Shown: positions 26,068-34,265, counted from the stretch's first letter. The stretch is 64,000 bases of DNA from CAZDQL01 sp964507325 (GCA_964507325.1 CAZDQL010000019.1:1-64000); one strand, 5' to 3'. Notes: generated by a model not told the origin, from the sequence alone. Made by a program: numbers and translations.

Positions 26068-27210
26068 GTGCCCGTGGCCGCGGCGGATCCCCAGGATGGG
26101 TCCGTGGACAAGGGCGAGCTGATCCTGGAGATGGCGCGGGAGGTGGGCTTCGATCTGGTCGGGATCGCCCCCCTGGCCCCTCCGGCGGCGGCGGAGCACT
26201 TCGCCGCCTGGCTCGCCGCCGGCCGCCACGGGGGGATGGCCTGGATGGAGCGGGACCGGGAGCGCACCCTGGATCCGCGGCGGATCCTGCCCGCGGGGCG
26301 CTCCATCGTAGCCGTCGGCCTGGCCCATTCCCGCCCGCCGGTGACCCTCCCCGGCGGGGGCAGGATCGCCCGCTACGCCGCCGGGGCGGACTACCACAAC
26401 CGCGTCCGCCGCCTCCTCAGGCGCCTCGTCCGCCGCTGGGTCGCCGAGGGTCTGGTGCGGGAGAGCCGCCAGATGGTGGATGCGGGCCCCCTGCTCGAGC
26501 GCTCCCACGCGGCGCGGGCCGGCCTGGGGACCGAGTCGAAAGCGGCCAACCTGCTCCACCCCACCTTCGGGCCCTGGTTCTTCCTCGGCGAGGTGATCGT
26601 CGACCTCGAGCTGGAGCCGTCGGAGGCCGGCGAGCCAGCCTCCTGCGGGAGCTGCCGCGCCTGTCTGGACGTCTGCCCCACGGGGGCCCTGGTGGCCCCG
26701 GGGGAGGTGGACGCGCGCCGCTGCGTCAGCTACCTGACGATCGAGCACCGGGGCCCGATCCCCCACGACCACCGGGAGGGGATCGGGGAGTGGGCCTTCG
26801 GCTGCGATCGCTGCTCGGAGGTCTGCCCCTGGGGGGAGGACGCCCCCGACCTCTCGGAGCGCTTCGGCATCCACCCGGCCCTGGAAGGGGGAGGCCTGGA
26901 GTCCTGGCTCGCGACCCCGGAAGAGCAATTCTCGACCCGCTGGCGGGGCTCCGCCCTCCAGCGACCGCGCCGGGAGGGCCTGGCGCGCAACGCCGCCCTG
27001 GTCCTGGGCAACCACCCCCGCGAGGGTGGCCGCGAAGCCCTCCTCGCTGCCCTGGAGGGGGATCCCTCGCCCGTGGTGCGGGAGGCCGCCGCCTGGGCCC
27101 TCCACCGCGCCCACGGGGAGGAGCGGGGGGTGCGCGCGGCGCTGGAGCGTTCATCGGATTGGACGTTCCCCGGAAACAGCGTCGATTCCCCACCACATCC
27201 GGCCCTATGA
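26068..27210 (+). CDS. queG: Epoxyqueuosine reductase
   Basis: QueG reduces epoxyqueuosine in tRNA to queuosine using cobalamin and two 4Fe-4S clusters. The 380-residue protein shows the substrate segment VDAGPLLERSHAARAGLG with the general acid D138, and cluster cysteines C193, C196, C199, C203 (CGSCRACLDVCP), C219, C246, C249 and C253 (GCDRCSEVCPW). The C-terminal 100 residues are HEAT-like repeats (LARNAALVLGNH, VVREAAAWALHRAHG). Length equals that of the well-studied enzymes. Start is GTG at 26068; a GTG at 26104 closer to the conserved region is possible. queA, which makes its substrate, lies 1.6 kb away on the other strand. Confidence 0.92.
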   Translation: MPVAAADPQDGSVDKGELILEMAREVGFDLVGIAPLAPPAAAEHFAAWLAAGRHGGMAWMERDRERTLDPRRILPAGRSIVAVGLAHSRPPVTLPGGGRIARYAAGADYHNRVRRLLRRLVRRWVAEGLVRESRQMVDAGPLLERSHAARAGLGTESKAANLLHPTFGPWFFLGEVIVDLELEPSEAGEPASCGSCRACLDVCPTGALVAPGEVDARRCVSYLTIEHRGPIPHDHREGIGEWAFGCDRCSEVCPWGEDAPDLSERFGIHPALEGGGLESWLATPEEQFSTRWRGSALQRPRREGLARNAALVLGNHPREGGREALLAALEGDPSPVVREAAAWALHRAHGEERGVRAALERSSDWTFPGNSVDSPPHPAL

Positions 27211-27549
27211 GGGGTGTCCGGGCTCCCAAAGATGGGATGTAAATCGTTTTGGGAAAACGATTTATGAGAATCCACGGAACCCGGAACTTGAATGCACTAT
27301 CCTAATGATGCCAGGATCGGGATCGGCTCCGGGAGACCCGCGGCCGCCGTGCGGTGTTCGGGAATCTCGACCTCCCCGCTTCTTCTCTTGGCGCTCCCCA
27401 GCTCCTTTGACCAACCCAACCCCCGCTCCCACGGGGCCTTGCGTCGATCCGCGGCTCCTGGTCCCCCACTTGGCAACCCCGTTGCTACCTGGGCCTCCAG
27501 ACCGGCGCGACGAGCCGGCCCCGAGGAGAAGCGAGCTAGGACGAAGCTG
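27211..27549. other. Intergenic region with AT-rich perfect palindrome
   Basis: 339 bases between queG and the zinc-ribbon gene. Its first half is unusually AT-rich for this genome. It contains the perfect palindrome described separately (27240-27264) and TTGAATGCACTATCCTAATG at 27288-27307, part of which could serve as a -10 region. No gene is supported in this stretch. Confidence 0.45.
27240..27264. promoter_or_regulatory. Perfect 11-bp inverted repeat with 3-base loop, AT-rich
   Basis: TAAATCGTTTT (27240-27250), GGG, then AAAACGATTTA (27254-27264). The arms are exactly complementary, and both are AT-rich in a roughly 70 percent GC region. It lies 30 bases after the queG stop. There is no following U-tract, so an operator or other protein-binding site is more likely than an intrinsic terminator. 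Confidence 0.55.
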
Positions 27550-27786
27550 ATGGACGCACTGGACTACTACGGCGACAAGAAGTGGTGCCCGGACTGTGAG
27601 GCGTACGTCCACTACCTGATGAGCATCGAGCACTCCTTCTGCGTCCGTTGCGGCGGCGAGGTGCGGCTCTTCTCCAAGGAGGACTGGGAGACCTTCAACG
27701 ACTCCCTGCAGTCCCGCAAGCCCAAGGGGGGCCGTCCGCGCAAGCGGGCGACGGGGACCGACGACCGGGACCGCGAATCCGCCTAG
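27550..27786 (+). CDS. Small zinc-ribbon protein
   Basis: A 78-residue protein beginning MDALDYYGDKKWCPDCEAY. Two Cys pairs, CPDC (13-16) and CVRC (31-34), spaced by 14 residues form a probable structural zinc site. The following GGEVRLFSKEDWETF and a basic, Arg/Lys-rich tail (PKGGRPRKRATG) suggest nucleic-acid or ribosome binding. The family is not named. ATG at 27550 has AGGACGAAG upstream. The preceding in-frame stretch is ignored. A strong hairpin at 27882-27913 follows. Function unknown; the compact form and sequence suggest a conserved housekeeping or regulatory role. Confidence 0.75.
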   Translation: MDALDYYGDKKWCPDCEAYVHYLMSIEHSFCVRCGGEVRLFSKEDWETFNDSLQSRKPKGGRPRKRATGTDDRDRESA

Positions 27787-27881
27787 AACATCCGAGACGT
27801 ACGAGACGTCGAGACACTCTCCCGAGCTTCTCGCAGGACCCCAGCTCCTTCGCTTCCCTGCTTCGAAGACCCCGATGTGAG

Positions 27882-27913
27882 CCGAGGCCCGTCGCACCCG
27901 CGGCGGGCCTCGG
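27882..27913 (+). terminator. Strong GC hairpin after the zinc-ribbon gene
   Basis: CCGAGGCCCG (27882-27891) and CGGGCCTCGG (27904-27913) are perfectly complementary over 10 bp with a 12-base loop. It stands about 95 bases after the stop at 27786. No U-tract follows, so it is a stem-type terminator or RNA-end stabiliser rather than a classical intrinsic terminator. Confidence 0.5.
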
Positions 27914-28055
27914 TGCTCGTCAGGAGCCACCTGCGCCCCGTACCCGGAGGGGGGCCCCGGGGCGGGGGCGGCCGGCCCCCCCCCCGCCGCGGCCGGGGGG
28001 GCGTCGGGGGGTGTCTGGTGCCCCCTGGGGCCCGTTCCCTGTTGGCCCCCTTTTT

Positions 28056-28074
28056 CCCCCCCCCCCCCCCCCCC
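28056..28074. repeat. 19-base C homopolymer
   Basis: An uninterrupted run of 19 C, preceded by five T, immediately upstream of the conserved part of thiE. Such a tract is prone to slippage in replication and to error in sequencing. Its exact length decides whether an upstream start codon (for example TTG at 28042) is in frame with thiE. Confidence 0.85.
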
Positions 28075-28118
28075 TGGACGCCGCCGATCTGCGCGCCCGC
28101 CTGGCCCGGGCCCGCTTG

Positions 28119-28757
28119 ATGCTGGTCTTCACCCCGGCGGCCGCGGGCGGCCGTGATCCACTCGAGCTGCTCGAGCTCCTGGCCGGTGAGGTCGACGTGG
28201 TGCAGGTCAGGCCCAAGCCCTTGGGAGCCGAGGCGGGCGGGGTGGCGGCCGCCCGCGAGGTCTACGACCTGGCGCTCGCGAGCCTCTCGCGGCTGGCCGG
28301 CCGGGAGGAGGCGCCGATCCTGCTCGTCGACGACCGCGTCGACGTGGCCCGCGCCCTCTGGGGCGAGGGGATCGCGGGGGTCCACCTCGGTCGCGAGGAC
28401 ACGCCCCCCGCGCTGGCCCGCGAGCTCCTGGGGCCGGAGCCCCTGATCGGGCTCTCCGCCGCAGGGATGGGGGACGTGGCCCGCGCCGAGGAGGAGCCGG
28501 TGGACTACCTGGGCTTCGGCCCGATCCACGCCACCTCCACCAAGGGCTACTCCCAGGGACTCGGTCCCGAGCTCGCTTGGGTGGCGGACGCCGCCGCCGC
28601 CGTGCCCCTCTTCCCGATCGGCGGCATCGATCTCACCAACGTCGACGCCCTGGCGCACGTGGGGCGGGCGGCGGTGGGCCAGGCGCTCCTGGCCGCGGAG
28701 GATCCCCTCGCCAGCGCCAGGGACATGCGCGCGCTCCTCGAGGAAGAGCCGCACTGA
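28119..28757 (+). CDS. thiE: Thiamine-phosphate synthase
   Basis: ThiE joins the pyrimidine and thiazole phosphates to make thiamine monophosphate. Motifs on the TIM barrel are LMLVFTP (first strand), VDVVQVRPK (Gln and Arg of the pyrophosphate site), ILLVDDRVDVA, GIAGVHLGREDTP, LIGLSAAG (usually GxSxH/T), DYLGFGPIHATSTKG (phosphate loop) and LFPIGGIDLTNVDAL. The ATG at 28119 gives 212 residues, the family length, but starts in the middle of the first strand region; LDAADLRARLARARL just upstream looks like a natural N-terminal helix and would need a CTG at 28074 or a frameshifted upstream start. It converges with queA. No other thiamine gene or TPP riboswitch was seen. Confidence 0.85.
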   Translation: MLVFTPAAAGGRDPLELLELLAGEVDVVQVRPKPLGAEAGGVAAAREVYDLALASLSRLAGREEAPILLVDDRVDVARALWGEGIAGVHLGREDTPPALARELLGPEPLIGLSAAGMGDVARAEEEPVDYLGFGPIHATSTKGYSQGLGPELAWVADAAAAVPLFPIGGIDLTNVDALAHVGRAAVGQALLAAEDPLASARDMRALLEEEPH

Positions 28758-28769
28758 AGCGCGGCGCCC

Positions 28770-29828
28770 TCACGGCAGGAGCAGCATGGCGTCCCCGTAG
28801 CTGTAGAAGCGGTAGTCGCGCCGCAGGGCCTGCGCGTACAGCTCGAGCACCCGCTCTCGACCGGCGAAGGCGCTGACCAGCATCAGGAGCGTGGACGCGG
28901 GCAGGTGGAAGTTCGTCAGCAAGCCGTCGATGACGCGGAAGCGGTAGCCGGGGTGGATGAAGAGGCGCGTGCGTCCCGAGCCCGGGGAGAGCTTCCCCCC
29001 GGCGTCGGCGCAGCTCTCCAGCACGCGCACGCTGGTCGTCCCGACGGCGACGACGCGCCCGCCGCGGGCGCGACAGCGGGTGATCGCGCCGGCCGCCTCG
29101 GCGTCGAGGCGGTAGCTCTCGGCGTGCATCTCGTGCTCGTCCACCTCCTCCACCGAGACGGGCTGGAAGGTGCCGAGCCCCACGTGCAGGGTGACCGTCG
29201 CGCGCTCGATCCCGCGTGCCTCGAGCGCCTCGAGGAGCTCCGCCGTGAAGTGCAGTCCCGCCGTCGGCGCGGCGACCGCCCCCGGCTCGCGGGCGTAGAC
29301 GGTCTGGTAGCGCCGGCGATCGGTCGGGTCCCTCGGATCCCCCTCCCGATCGCGCCCGATGTAGGGGGGCAGGGGCATGCGTCCCGCCTCCTCGAGGAGC
29401 TCGACCACGCTGCGCTCGGGGGCCTCGGGGTCGGCGAACTCCACGATCCAGGTGGGCCCCTCCCCTTCCCGCTCGACCGCGCGGGCGAGGAGGCCGCCGT
29501 CGATGGAGAGCTCCTCCCCGGGCCGGAGCTTCTTCGCCGGCCGGACCAGGGCGCGCCACCCACCGCCCGCCACCGGCTCCAGGAAGAGGAGCTCCACCAC
29601 CCCCCCACTCCCCCGGCGGGCGAAGAGGCGCGCGGGGAGGACACGGGTGTCGTTGAGCACCAAGAGGTCACCCGCCTCGAGCTCGGCGCCCAGCTCGCGC
29701 ACCCGCCGGTGCCGACTGGAGTCGGCGGATACCCGGTGCACCAGGAGGCGCGCGGCGTCGCGGGGACTGACCGGCTCCTGGGCGATGCGCTCGGAGGGGA
29801 GGGTGTAGTGGAAGTCGGAGACCTTCAC
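28770..29828 (-). CDS. queA: S-adenosylmethionine:tRNA ribosyltransferase-isomerase
   Basis: QueA transfers and isomerises the ribosyl moiety of SAM to preQ1 in tRNA, giving epoxyqueuosine, the substrate of QueG. The 352-residue protein has VSDFHYTLPSERIAQEP at the N-terminus, DLLVLNDTRVLPARLFARR, MPLPPYIGR, RYQTVYAREPGAVAAPTAGL, HVGLGTFQPV, the MHAESY element, VVAVGTTSVRVLES and LLTNFHLPASTLLMLVSAFA, all family hallmarks in order. GTG at 29828 is chosen because the conserved domain begins at once; another GTG at 29864 is possible. It converges with thiE. Confidence 0.93.
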   Translation of the reverse strand: MKVSDFHYTLPSERIAQEPVSPRDAARLLVHRVSADSSRHRRVRELGAELEAGDLLVLNDTRVLPARLFARRGSGGVVELLFLEPVAGGGWRALVRPAKKLRPGEELSIDGGLLARAVEREGEGPTWIVEFADPEAPERSVVELLEEAGRMPLPPYIGRDREGDPRDPTDRRRYQTVYAREPGAVAAPTAGLHFTAELLEALEARGIERATVTLHVGLGTFQPVSVEEVDEHEMHAESYRLDAEAAGAITRCRARGGRVVAVGTTSVRVLESCADAGGKLSPGSGRTRLFIHPGYRFRVIDGLLTNFHLPASTLLMLVSAFAGRERVLELYAQALRRDYRFYSYGDAMLLLP

Positions 29829-30147
29829 CGCCCCACTCTCTACCCCCCCGCCGTGGCTGTCCACGTACCCCGGGGTCGGTTTCTGGGCCGTAACCGAATC
29901 CTCTCTTCCACCCCGGGAGATCTCTCGATCGGGAGAGGCTGTCCCACTGGGGAGCGGATCGGCCCTTTCGCGGGAGATGTCCCATGCGCCGCTCCAGTGG
30001 GCCCTGGAAGCGACCGTTAGCAGTGCATGGCCGCAAGGCCAACCCGATTCCCGACCGCGCCCGGGGGGGCCACGGGAGGGATTCGGGTCTTCCTTGCGGA
30101 AGACGACGGGCCGCCGGCGGACACCCTGCCGGCGGCCTTGTCCTATC
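29829..30147. other. Intergenic region rich in inverted repeats between queA and the AAA+ regulator gene
   Basis: 319 bases, no gene. Besides the two hairpins at 30087-30137, it has CCCACTGG-GG-AGCGG (29943-29957) complementary to CCGCTCCAGTGGG (29989-30001) with a two-base bulge and a 31-base loop, and CTCTC/GAGAG around 29922-29938. These may end the regulator operon transcript and include the queA promoter. Confidence 0.45.
30087..30137 (-). terminator. Tandem hairpins downstream of the AAA+ regulator gene
   Basis: Read on the minus strand, the first hairpin starts ten bases after the stop at 30148: arms GGCCGCCGGC (30109-30118) and GCCGGCGGCC (30128-30137), perfect 10-bp stem. The second follows at 30087-30104 with arms GTCTTCC and GGAAGAC around a four-base loop. 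No U-tract is present, but position and strength fit transcription termination. Confidence 0.5.
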
Positions 30148-32727
30148 TCAGCGCCCCCACTCCCTGCGCGCTTCGAGGCAATCGGAGCCGAGGTCCAGGT
30201 CTTCCATGCGCGCCACCAGGGTGTCCGGGTCCCAGCCCAGGTAGAGCGCCGCTCGAGTCTTGTTCAGGCGACCCGTTTCGCGCCGGGTGGTCGCCAGGGC
30301 GGCCAAGAGGTCGATCGCCCGGGGGTGACGGGAGGGCAGGCGGCGGCGCAGCTCGAGGCCGTAGCCGGCGAGCGCCTCGGCCACCGCCACGGCGTCGGTC
30401 TCCTCCCCCGGCCGGGCGAGGGCGAGCTTGTAGAGGGCGTTCTCCAGCTCGGGGAGCTCCCCCGCCCACGGCTGGCGCCACAGGAGGGCGCGCGCGCCAT
30501 CCTCCAGGATCGGGGGGGTGAGCCCCTCCTCGTCGGCGAAGCGCTCCAGGAGGAAGTCGATCCACCCCGAGAGCTCCTCGCGCCGGTCGGCGAGGGGCGG
30601 TACCCCGAGCTGCACCCGATCGAGGCGCCGGGCGAGGTCGGGATCGATGCGCCCCCTCTCGAGCAGCGCGGAGAGGGGCTCGACACTCGTCACCAGGAAG
30701 CGCGTCCCCATCTCCCCCGCCAACCGATCGAGGAGCCGCGACCCTCCCCACGCGTCGATCCGCTCGAGCCCGCTCACGACGCAGGTTCCCTCGCCGGGGA
30801 ACTGCGCCTCGGCGAGGCCCTCGGCGCGGATCTCGGTCAGCGGCCCCTGCGCCAGACGCGACTCGTAGTGCGCCCAGCGCGCCAGGGTGCGCCGCCCCGA
30901 ACCGCTCGGGCCCGCGAGCACGATCGGGGTCGCGGTGCGGGCGGCCGCCTCCAGCCGCCGAGCGAAGGACGCGAATCCGCCGGCCGTGGCGGAGAAGCGC
31001 ACCTCGTTGCCGAAGCGCCGCCGGTGCCAGGCGCCGAACGCGGCCAAGCGCAGGGGCAGGGCGCGCTCGGCGAGGGCCGCGGCGAAGCGCTCGGCGTCGC
31101 GGGCGCGCAGGTCGCGGCGCCGCTCCGATTCGACCGCGAAGAGCGCCACCACCCGGCCGCACCGGAGGGCGGGCGCCACCAGGCCGCTGCCCGCGCGGGC
31201 GGCCAGCGCCAGGTGCGCCTCCCCCTCCTCGAAGCGTGCCACGCCCCCCGCCTCGAGAGCTCGGGCGAGTGCCTGCGCGCCGCCCGGAGGGGTGTCCGCC
31301 AATCCGGCCCCCCCGCCGGCGACGGGGACGGGGCGCCGCTCCTCCACCAGGAAGCCCCACCAGCGCCGCGCCTGGGTGCGGGTGCCGAGGCGGGCGACCA
31401 GCGCTTCGAACTCGCGTCGCGCCGCGCGGAAGAGCCTCGTCTCGCCAGCCGGTGCCGAGGTGTCGATCTCCACCACCGGCGAGCTCCGCGGCCGCGGGTC
31501 GAGCTCCCCGGTGAAGGTGGCGGCGAGCGCCGCCAGTCGCCCCCGGGAGGGGAGGAGGTGGTGCTCGCACTCCACGTGCAGCCACCCGGCCAGTTCGCCG
31601 TCGGAGCGCAGCACCGGCGCCAGGGCGAGGGCCTTCGCCTGCGCACCGATCGCGCCGCGCGGAGCCTGGCCGCCGTAGCCTCGACGCACCACCAGGTCGC
31701 TCGCGAGCAGGAGCTCGTGCTCCGGTTCGCCGGGCACGCGCCAGGCGCGGTCGCGTCGGGCAGTCCAAGCGCGCAGCCGTCCCTCCAGGGCGGGGGCCAG
31801 GTCGTGGTGGACCGGCCGCGCGCGGCCGTCGAAGGAGACCCACACCAGAGCGGAGGCTCCGAGGGCAGCGCGCTCCCGCGGAGGTGAGCCGCCGGGGTCG
31901 AGAGCAGCGCAGCGGCCCTCGGGGGGCGGCCCGGCCAGGCGCATCAGGAGCTCGGGGCTCTCGTCGCGCAGCTCGAGCAGGGGTCGGGGGACGCACCCGA
32001 TCGGGAGGAGCAGGCGCGGGCTCTCCTCGACATCGGCGCTGGAGAGGACCTGGCACCAGGCGCGCAAGGTCGCCGCCCGGCCTGCGGTCGCGTCGGGGTA
32101 CGCGTCCAGGAGCTCGCTGGCGGCGCGCACCGCCCCGCGGTCGAGGAGCACGGCGGCCGCGTCGGCGAGGAGCGCGGCGACCAGGGCGGGGGCGGCTGCC
32201 TCCGAAATGGCGCGTGCGAGGAGGGCGCGCGGCGGCTCCGCGCTCGGCCCCGCGGCGACCAGGGCGAGGCGTTGCTCCCAGAGCTCCAGCTCGTACCCCC
32301 CCAAGCCGCACTCCTGCGCCGTCTCCAGGAGCCGCGCGGCGACCGACAGCGCAGCCTCCCCCGGCGCGGGGACCTCCGGCGCCGTCGCCCCTCGAAGTCG
32401 CGCGTCCTCGAGCCGCGACCAGGCGCGCTGGTGATCGAGGGCGGGGGCACCGAAGTCGAGGAAGGAGTCCGCGGAGAGGGCCGCGTTCAGGTGGTGGCGC
32501 AGGAGGTCGAGGAGCGCTTCGAGGAGCAGCTGGCGGCCCCGCCGTTCGAGCTCCTCCGCCGCGCGGGTCGGATCGACGCGGCTCGTGGGCGAAGCCGCGC
32601 CGTGACCGTCGTCGGCGCAGAGCCGCAGGAAGGTGGACCAGGTCTCGGCGACGGTGCGTTCGGCCTCGCTCGCCTCGGGGAGCAGGAGCTCGAGGAGGTC
32701 GGGATCGGTGCGGACCATCGAGGGCAT
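30148..32727 (-). CDS. Degenerate sigma54-activator-like regulator (GAF-like, AAA+, Fis HTH)
   Basis: An 859-residue protein. The N-terminal half is helical, followed by two GAF-like regions (about 370-440 with GELAGWLHVE, and 500-580 with ALFAVESER). An AAA+ domain starts with Walker A GPSGSGRRT (606-614) and has the second-region pattern of bacterial enhancer-binding proteins: LARRLDRVQLGVPPLADRRE and WAGELPELENALYKLAL. A Fis-like helix-turn-helix closes the protein (about 815-845: KTRAALYLGWDPDTLVARM). The sigma54-contacting GAFTGA loop is absent and Walker B is degraded to VVSGLERID, so it should be neither an ATPase nor a sigma54 activator. It overlaps the upstream gene by one base (TGATG). 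Confidence 0.72.
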   Translation of the reverse strand: MPSMVRTDPDLLELLLPEASEAERTVAETWSTFLRLCADDGHGAASPTSRVDPTRAAEELERRGRQLLLEALLDLLRHHLNAALSADSFLDFGAPALDHQRAWSRLEDARLRGATAPEVPAPGEAALSVAARLLETAQECGLGGYELELWEQRLALVAAGPSAEPPRALLARAISEAAAPALVAALLADAAAVLLDRGAVRAASELLDAYPDATAGRAATLRAWCQVLSSADVEESPRLLLPIGCVPRPLLELRDESPELLMRLAGPPPEGRCAALDPGGSPPRERAALGASALVWVSFDGRARPVHHDLAPALEGRLRAWTARRDRAWRVPGEPEHELLLASDLVVRRGYGGQAPRGAIGAQAKALALAPVLRSDGELAGWLHVECEHHLLPSRGRLAALAATFTGELDPRPRSSPVVEIDTSAPAGETRLFRAARREFEALVARLGTRTQARRWWGFLVEERRPVPVAGGGAGLADTPPGGAQALARALEAGGVARFEEGEAHLALAARAGSGLVAPALRCGRVVALFAVESERRRDLRARDAERFAAALAERALPLRLAAFGAWHRRRFGNEVRFSATAGGFASFARRLEAAARTATPIVLAGPSGSGRRTLARWAHYESRLAQGPLTEIRAEGLAEAQFPGEGTCVVSGLERIDAWGGSRLLDRLAGEMGTRFLVTSVEPLSALLERGRIDPDLARRLDRVQLGVPPLADRREELSGWIDFLLERFADEEGLTPPILEDGARALLWRQPWAGELPELENALYKLALARPGEETDAVAVAEALAGYGLELRRRLPSRHPRAIDLLAALATTRRETGRLNKTRAALYLGWDPDTLVARMEDLDLGSDCLEARREWGR

Positions 32728-33728
32728 CAGCGGGGGAGGGGAGCGGAGAGGATCAGGGCCGCGACGGTCGCGGGGGCTTCCGCGGCGGAGGCGGCGAGGC
32801 GCCGCGCCTCCCCGACCGCGCGTCGCTCAAGGGGCGCGGTCGCATCGCGGCCGAGGCGGTCGAGCCAGAAGGGCAACCGGCTGCGGAGGACCTCGGCGAG
32901 CTCCGGCGGAGGAGTGGCGTGCGAGAGCCCCCCCGCCGCTCGGCGAACGGCCGCTGGATCGTCGAGGAGCAACGCCAGGGCCAAGGCCAGCGATCCCAAT
33001 CGCGCGCGGTCCCGCCCGTTCGCATCCTCGCCGAGCAAGAGGACGCGAGTCACGGCCGCCAGCGTGGCTCCCAGGTCCCCGCGCGCCTCCAGGGCGGCGG
33101 CGCGGGAGCGTTCGAGGGCGCGCTCCAGCTCGCGCGCCGCGGCGGTGAGCTCGGGATCCAGGTCGCGACGGGCAGCGTGGACCTGCTCCAGCGCCGACTC
33201 CGGCTCCCCCCCCGCGAGGTGCGCCCGCGCCAGGGCGAGGTGGCCGGCGGAGCCGCGCTCCAGGGCCAGGCTCGCGGCGGCCAGGGCGGCGGCCCCATCC
33301 CCACCCCAGAGACCCGGGTGCCACAGGGAGCCGACGAGGAGGGCCAGCGGCGCGGTCAGCCGGTCGGCCCGGGTCAGGCTGAGCTCTTCCAGCGCGCGCT
33401 CGCGCCAGTGGACGTACTCGGTCGGCGCTCCGCCGAGGAGCCAGTGGGCGACCTCGCCCTCCTCCCCCAGCGCCTCCTCCAGCGCGAGGTCGGTCGCTTC
33501 CACCAGCAGTCGCGCCTGCTCGCTGCGGTGCACGCGCACGAGTGCCGCGTCCAGGCGATCGTCCCGCCGCAGACCGAGGAGATCGCCCGGCTCGCGTTCG
33601 AAGGGATCGAGGGCGCGGGCCGTCGCGCACAGCTCGGACCAGGAGATCCGGCGCTCGACGGGTGCGGCGCCCTCCGTCGGGAGCCCGCCCCTGAGGGCGA
33701 GGTCGGTCAGCCAGCTCGTGACGTCCAT
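32727..33728 (-). CDS. Helical repeat protein of unknown function in regulatory operon
   Basis: A 333-residue Ala/Leu/Arg-rich soluble protein without a signal peptide or membrane segment. Helical hairpins with TPR-like spacing are suggested by AGHLALARAHLAGGEPESAL and LGSLALALALLLDDPAAVRRA, but no clean motif is seen. It lies between the sigma-like gene (12-base gap) and the degenerate AAA+ gene (1-base overlap), so it is probably a partner in the same control circuit. The ATG at 33728 is supported by AGGTGA five bases upstream. Family not recognised. Confidence 0.65.
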   Translation of the reverse strand: MDVTSWLTDLALRGGLPTEGAAPVERRISWSELCATARALDPFEREPGDLLGLRRDDRLDAALVRVHRSEQARLLVEATDLALEEALGEEGEVAHWLLGGAPTEYVHWRERALEELSLTRADRLTAPLALLVGSLWHPGLWGGDGAAALAAASLALERGSAGHLALARAHLAGGEPESALEQVHAARRDLDPELTAAARELERALERSRAAALEARGDLGATLAAVTRVLLLGEDANGRDRARLGSLALALALLLDDPAAVRRAAGGLSHATPPPELAEVLRSRLPFWLDRLGRDATAPLERRAVGEARRLAASAAEAPATVAALILSAPLPR

Positions 33729-33740
33729 CGGTTCACCTGA

Positions 33741-34265
33741 TCAGTTGCGTTCGTCCTGCGCGGCGCTCAGCACCGCGTCGAGGGTGGAGCGGGCGCGGCG
33801 CGCGTAGGCGCTGGCGGAGACTCCCGCCTCGTGCGCCAGCTCGTCGAGGGACTCGCGGCGCAGGACGAGGCGTAGGAAAGCCTCCCGCTCGGGGTGGGAG
33901 CGGCGGCAGAGGGCCACGCAGACAGCGCGCGCGGCTGCGGGGGCGAGGCCGAGGGGACCCGCCAACTCGACCCAGACCCCAGCGGTGGGTGCTCTCGCCC
34001 CCTCGCGCGTCTCCCGCTCGAGCTCGGCGAGCACCTCCTCCGCCGCACGGTCGACCCTCTCGGCGAGCCAGGTGGCCAACGCCGGCCGGCCGCCGTAGCG
34101 CGCTGCGCCGTGGGCGACCAGGGCCAGGGCCCTGAGATGCACCCGATCGGCGTCGAGGAAGAGGGCCCGCGCTCGGAGCCGCCGCGCGACCACCCGCCGC
34201 AGCCCGAGGGGGTCCCCGTCGGCGAGCCGCTCCAGGACCTGCCTGGGACTCGATCCGAAGAGCAG
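33741..34265 (-). CDS. Sigma-factor-like DNA-binding protein
   Basis: A small protein (174 residues if it starts at CTG 34265; 150 from the first GTG at 34193). The C-terminal part, LCRRSHPEREAFLRLVLRRE followed by SLDELAHEAGVSASAYARRA, looks like region 4 of ECF sigma factors: a short acidic linker, then a helix-turn-helix. The middle, with FLDADRVHLRALALVAHGAA and WLAERVDRAAEEVL, resembles the surrounding helices of regions 1.2-2. The in-frame sequence upstream of the GTG (FGSSPRQVLERLADGDPLGL) looks coding, and the only start-like codon there is a CTG preceded by GGGAG. It heads the operon with the helical-repeat and AAA+ proteins. Confidence 0.62.
   Translation of the reverse strand: MLFGSSPRQVLERLADGDPLGLRRVVARRLRARALFLDADRVHLRALALVAHGAARYGGRPALATWLAERVDRAAEEVLAELERETREGARAPTAGVWVELAGPLGLAPAAARAVCVALCRRSHPEREAFLRLVLRRESLDELAHEAGVSASAYARRARSTLDAVLSAAQDERN

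Larger units (their letters stand above)
27787..28118. other. Intergenic region with extreme G/C homopolymers upstream of thiE
   Basis: 332 bases from the zinc-ribbon stop to the first ATG of thiE. It has a hairpin at 27882-27913 and, from about 27950 to 28075, a succession of long G and C runs ending in a 19-base C tract. The true thiE start may lie inside this stretch. Nothing else coding is supported. Confidence 0.5.
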
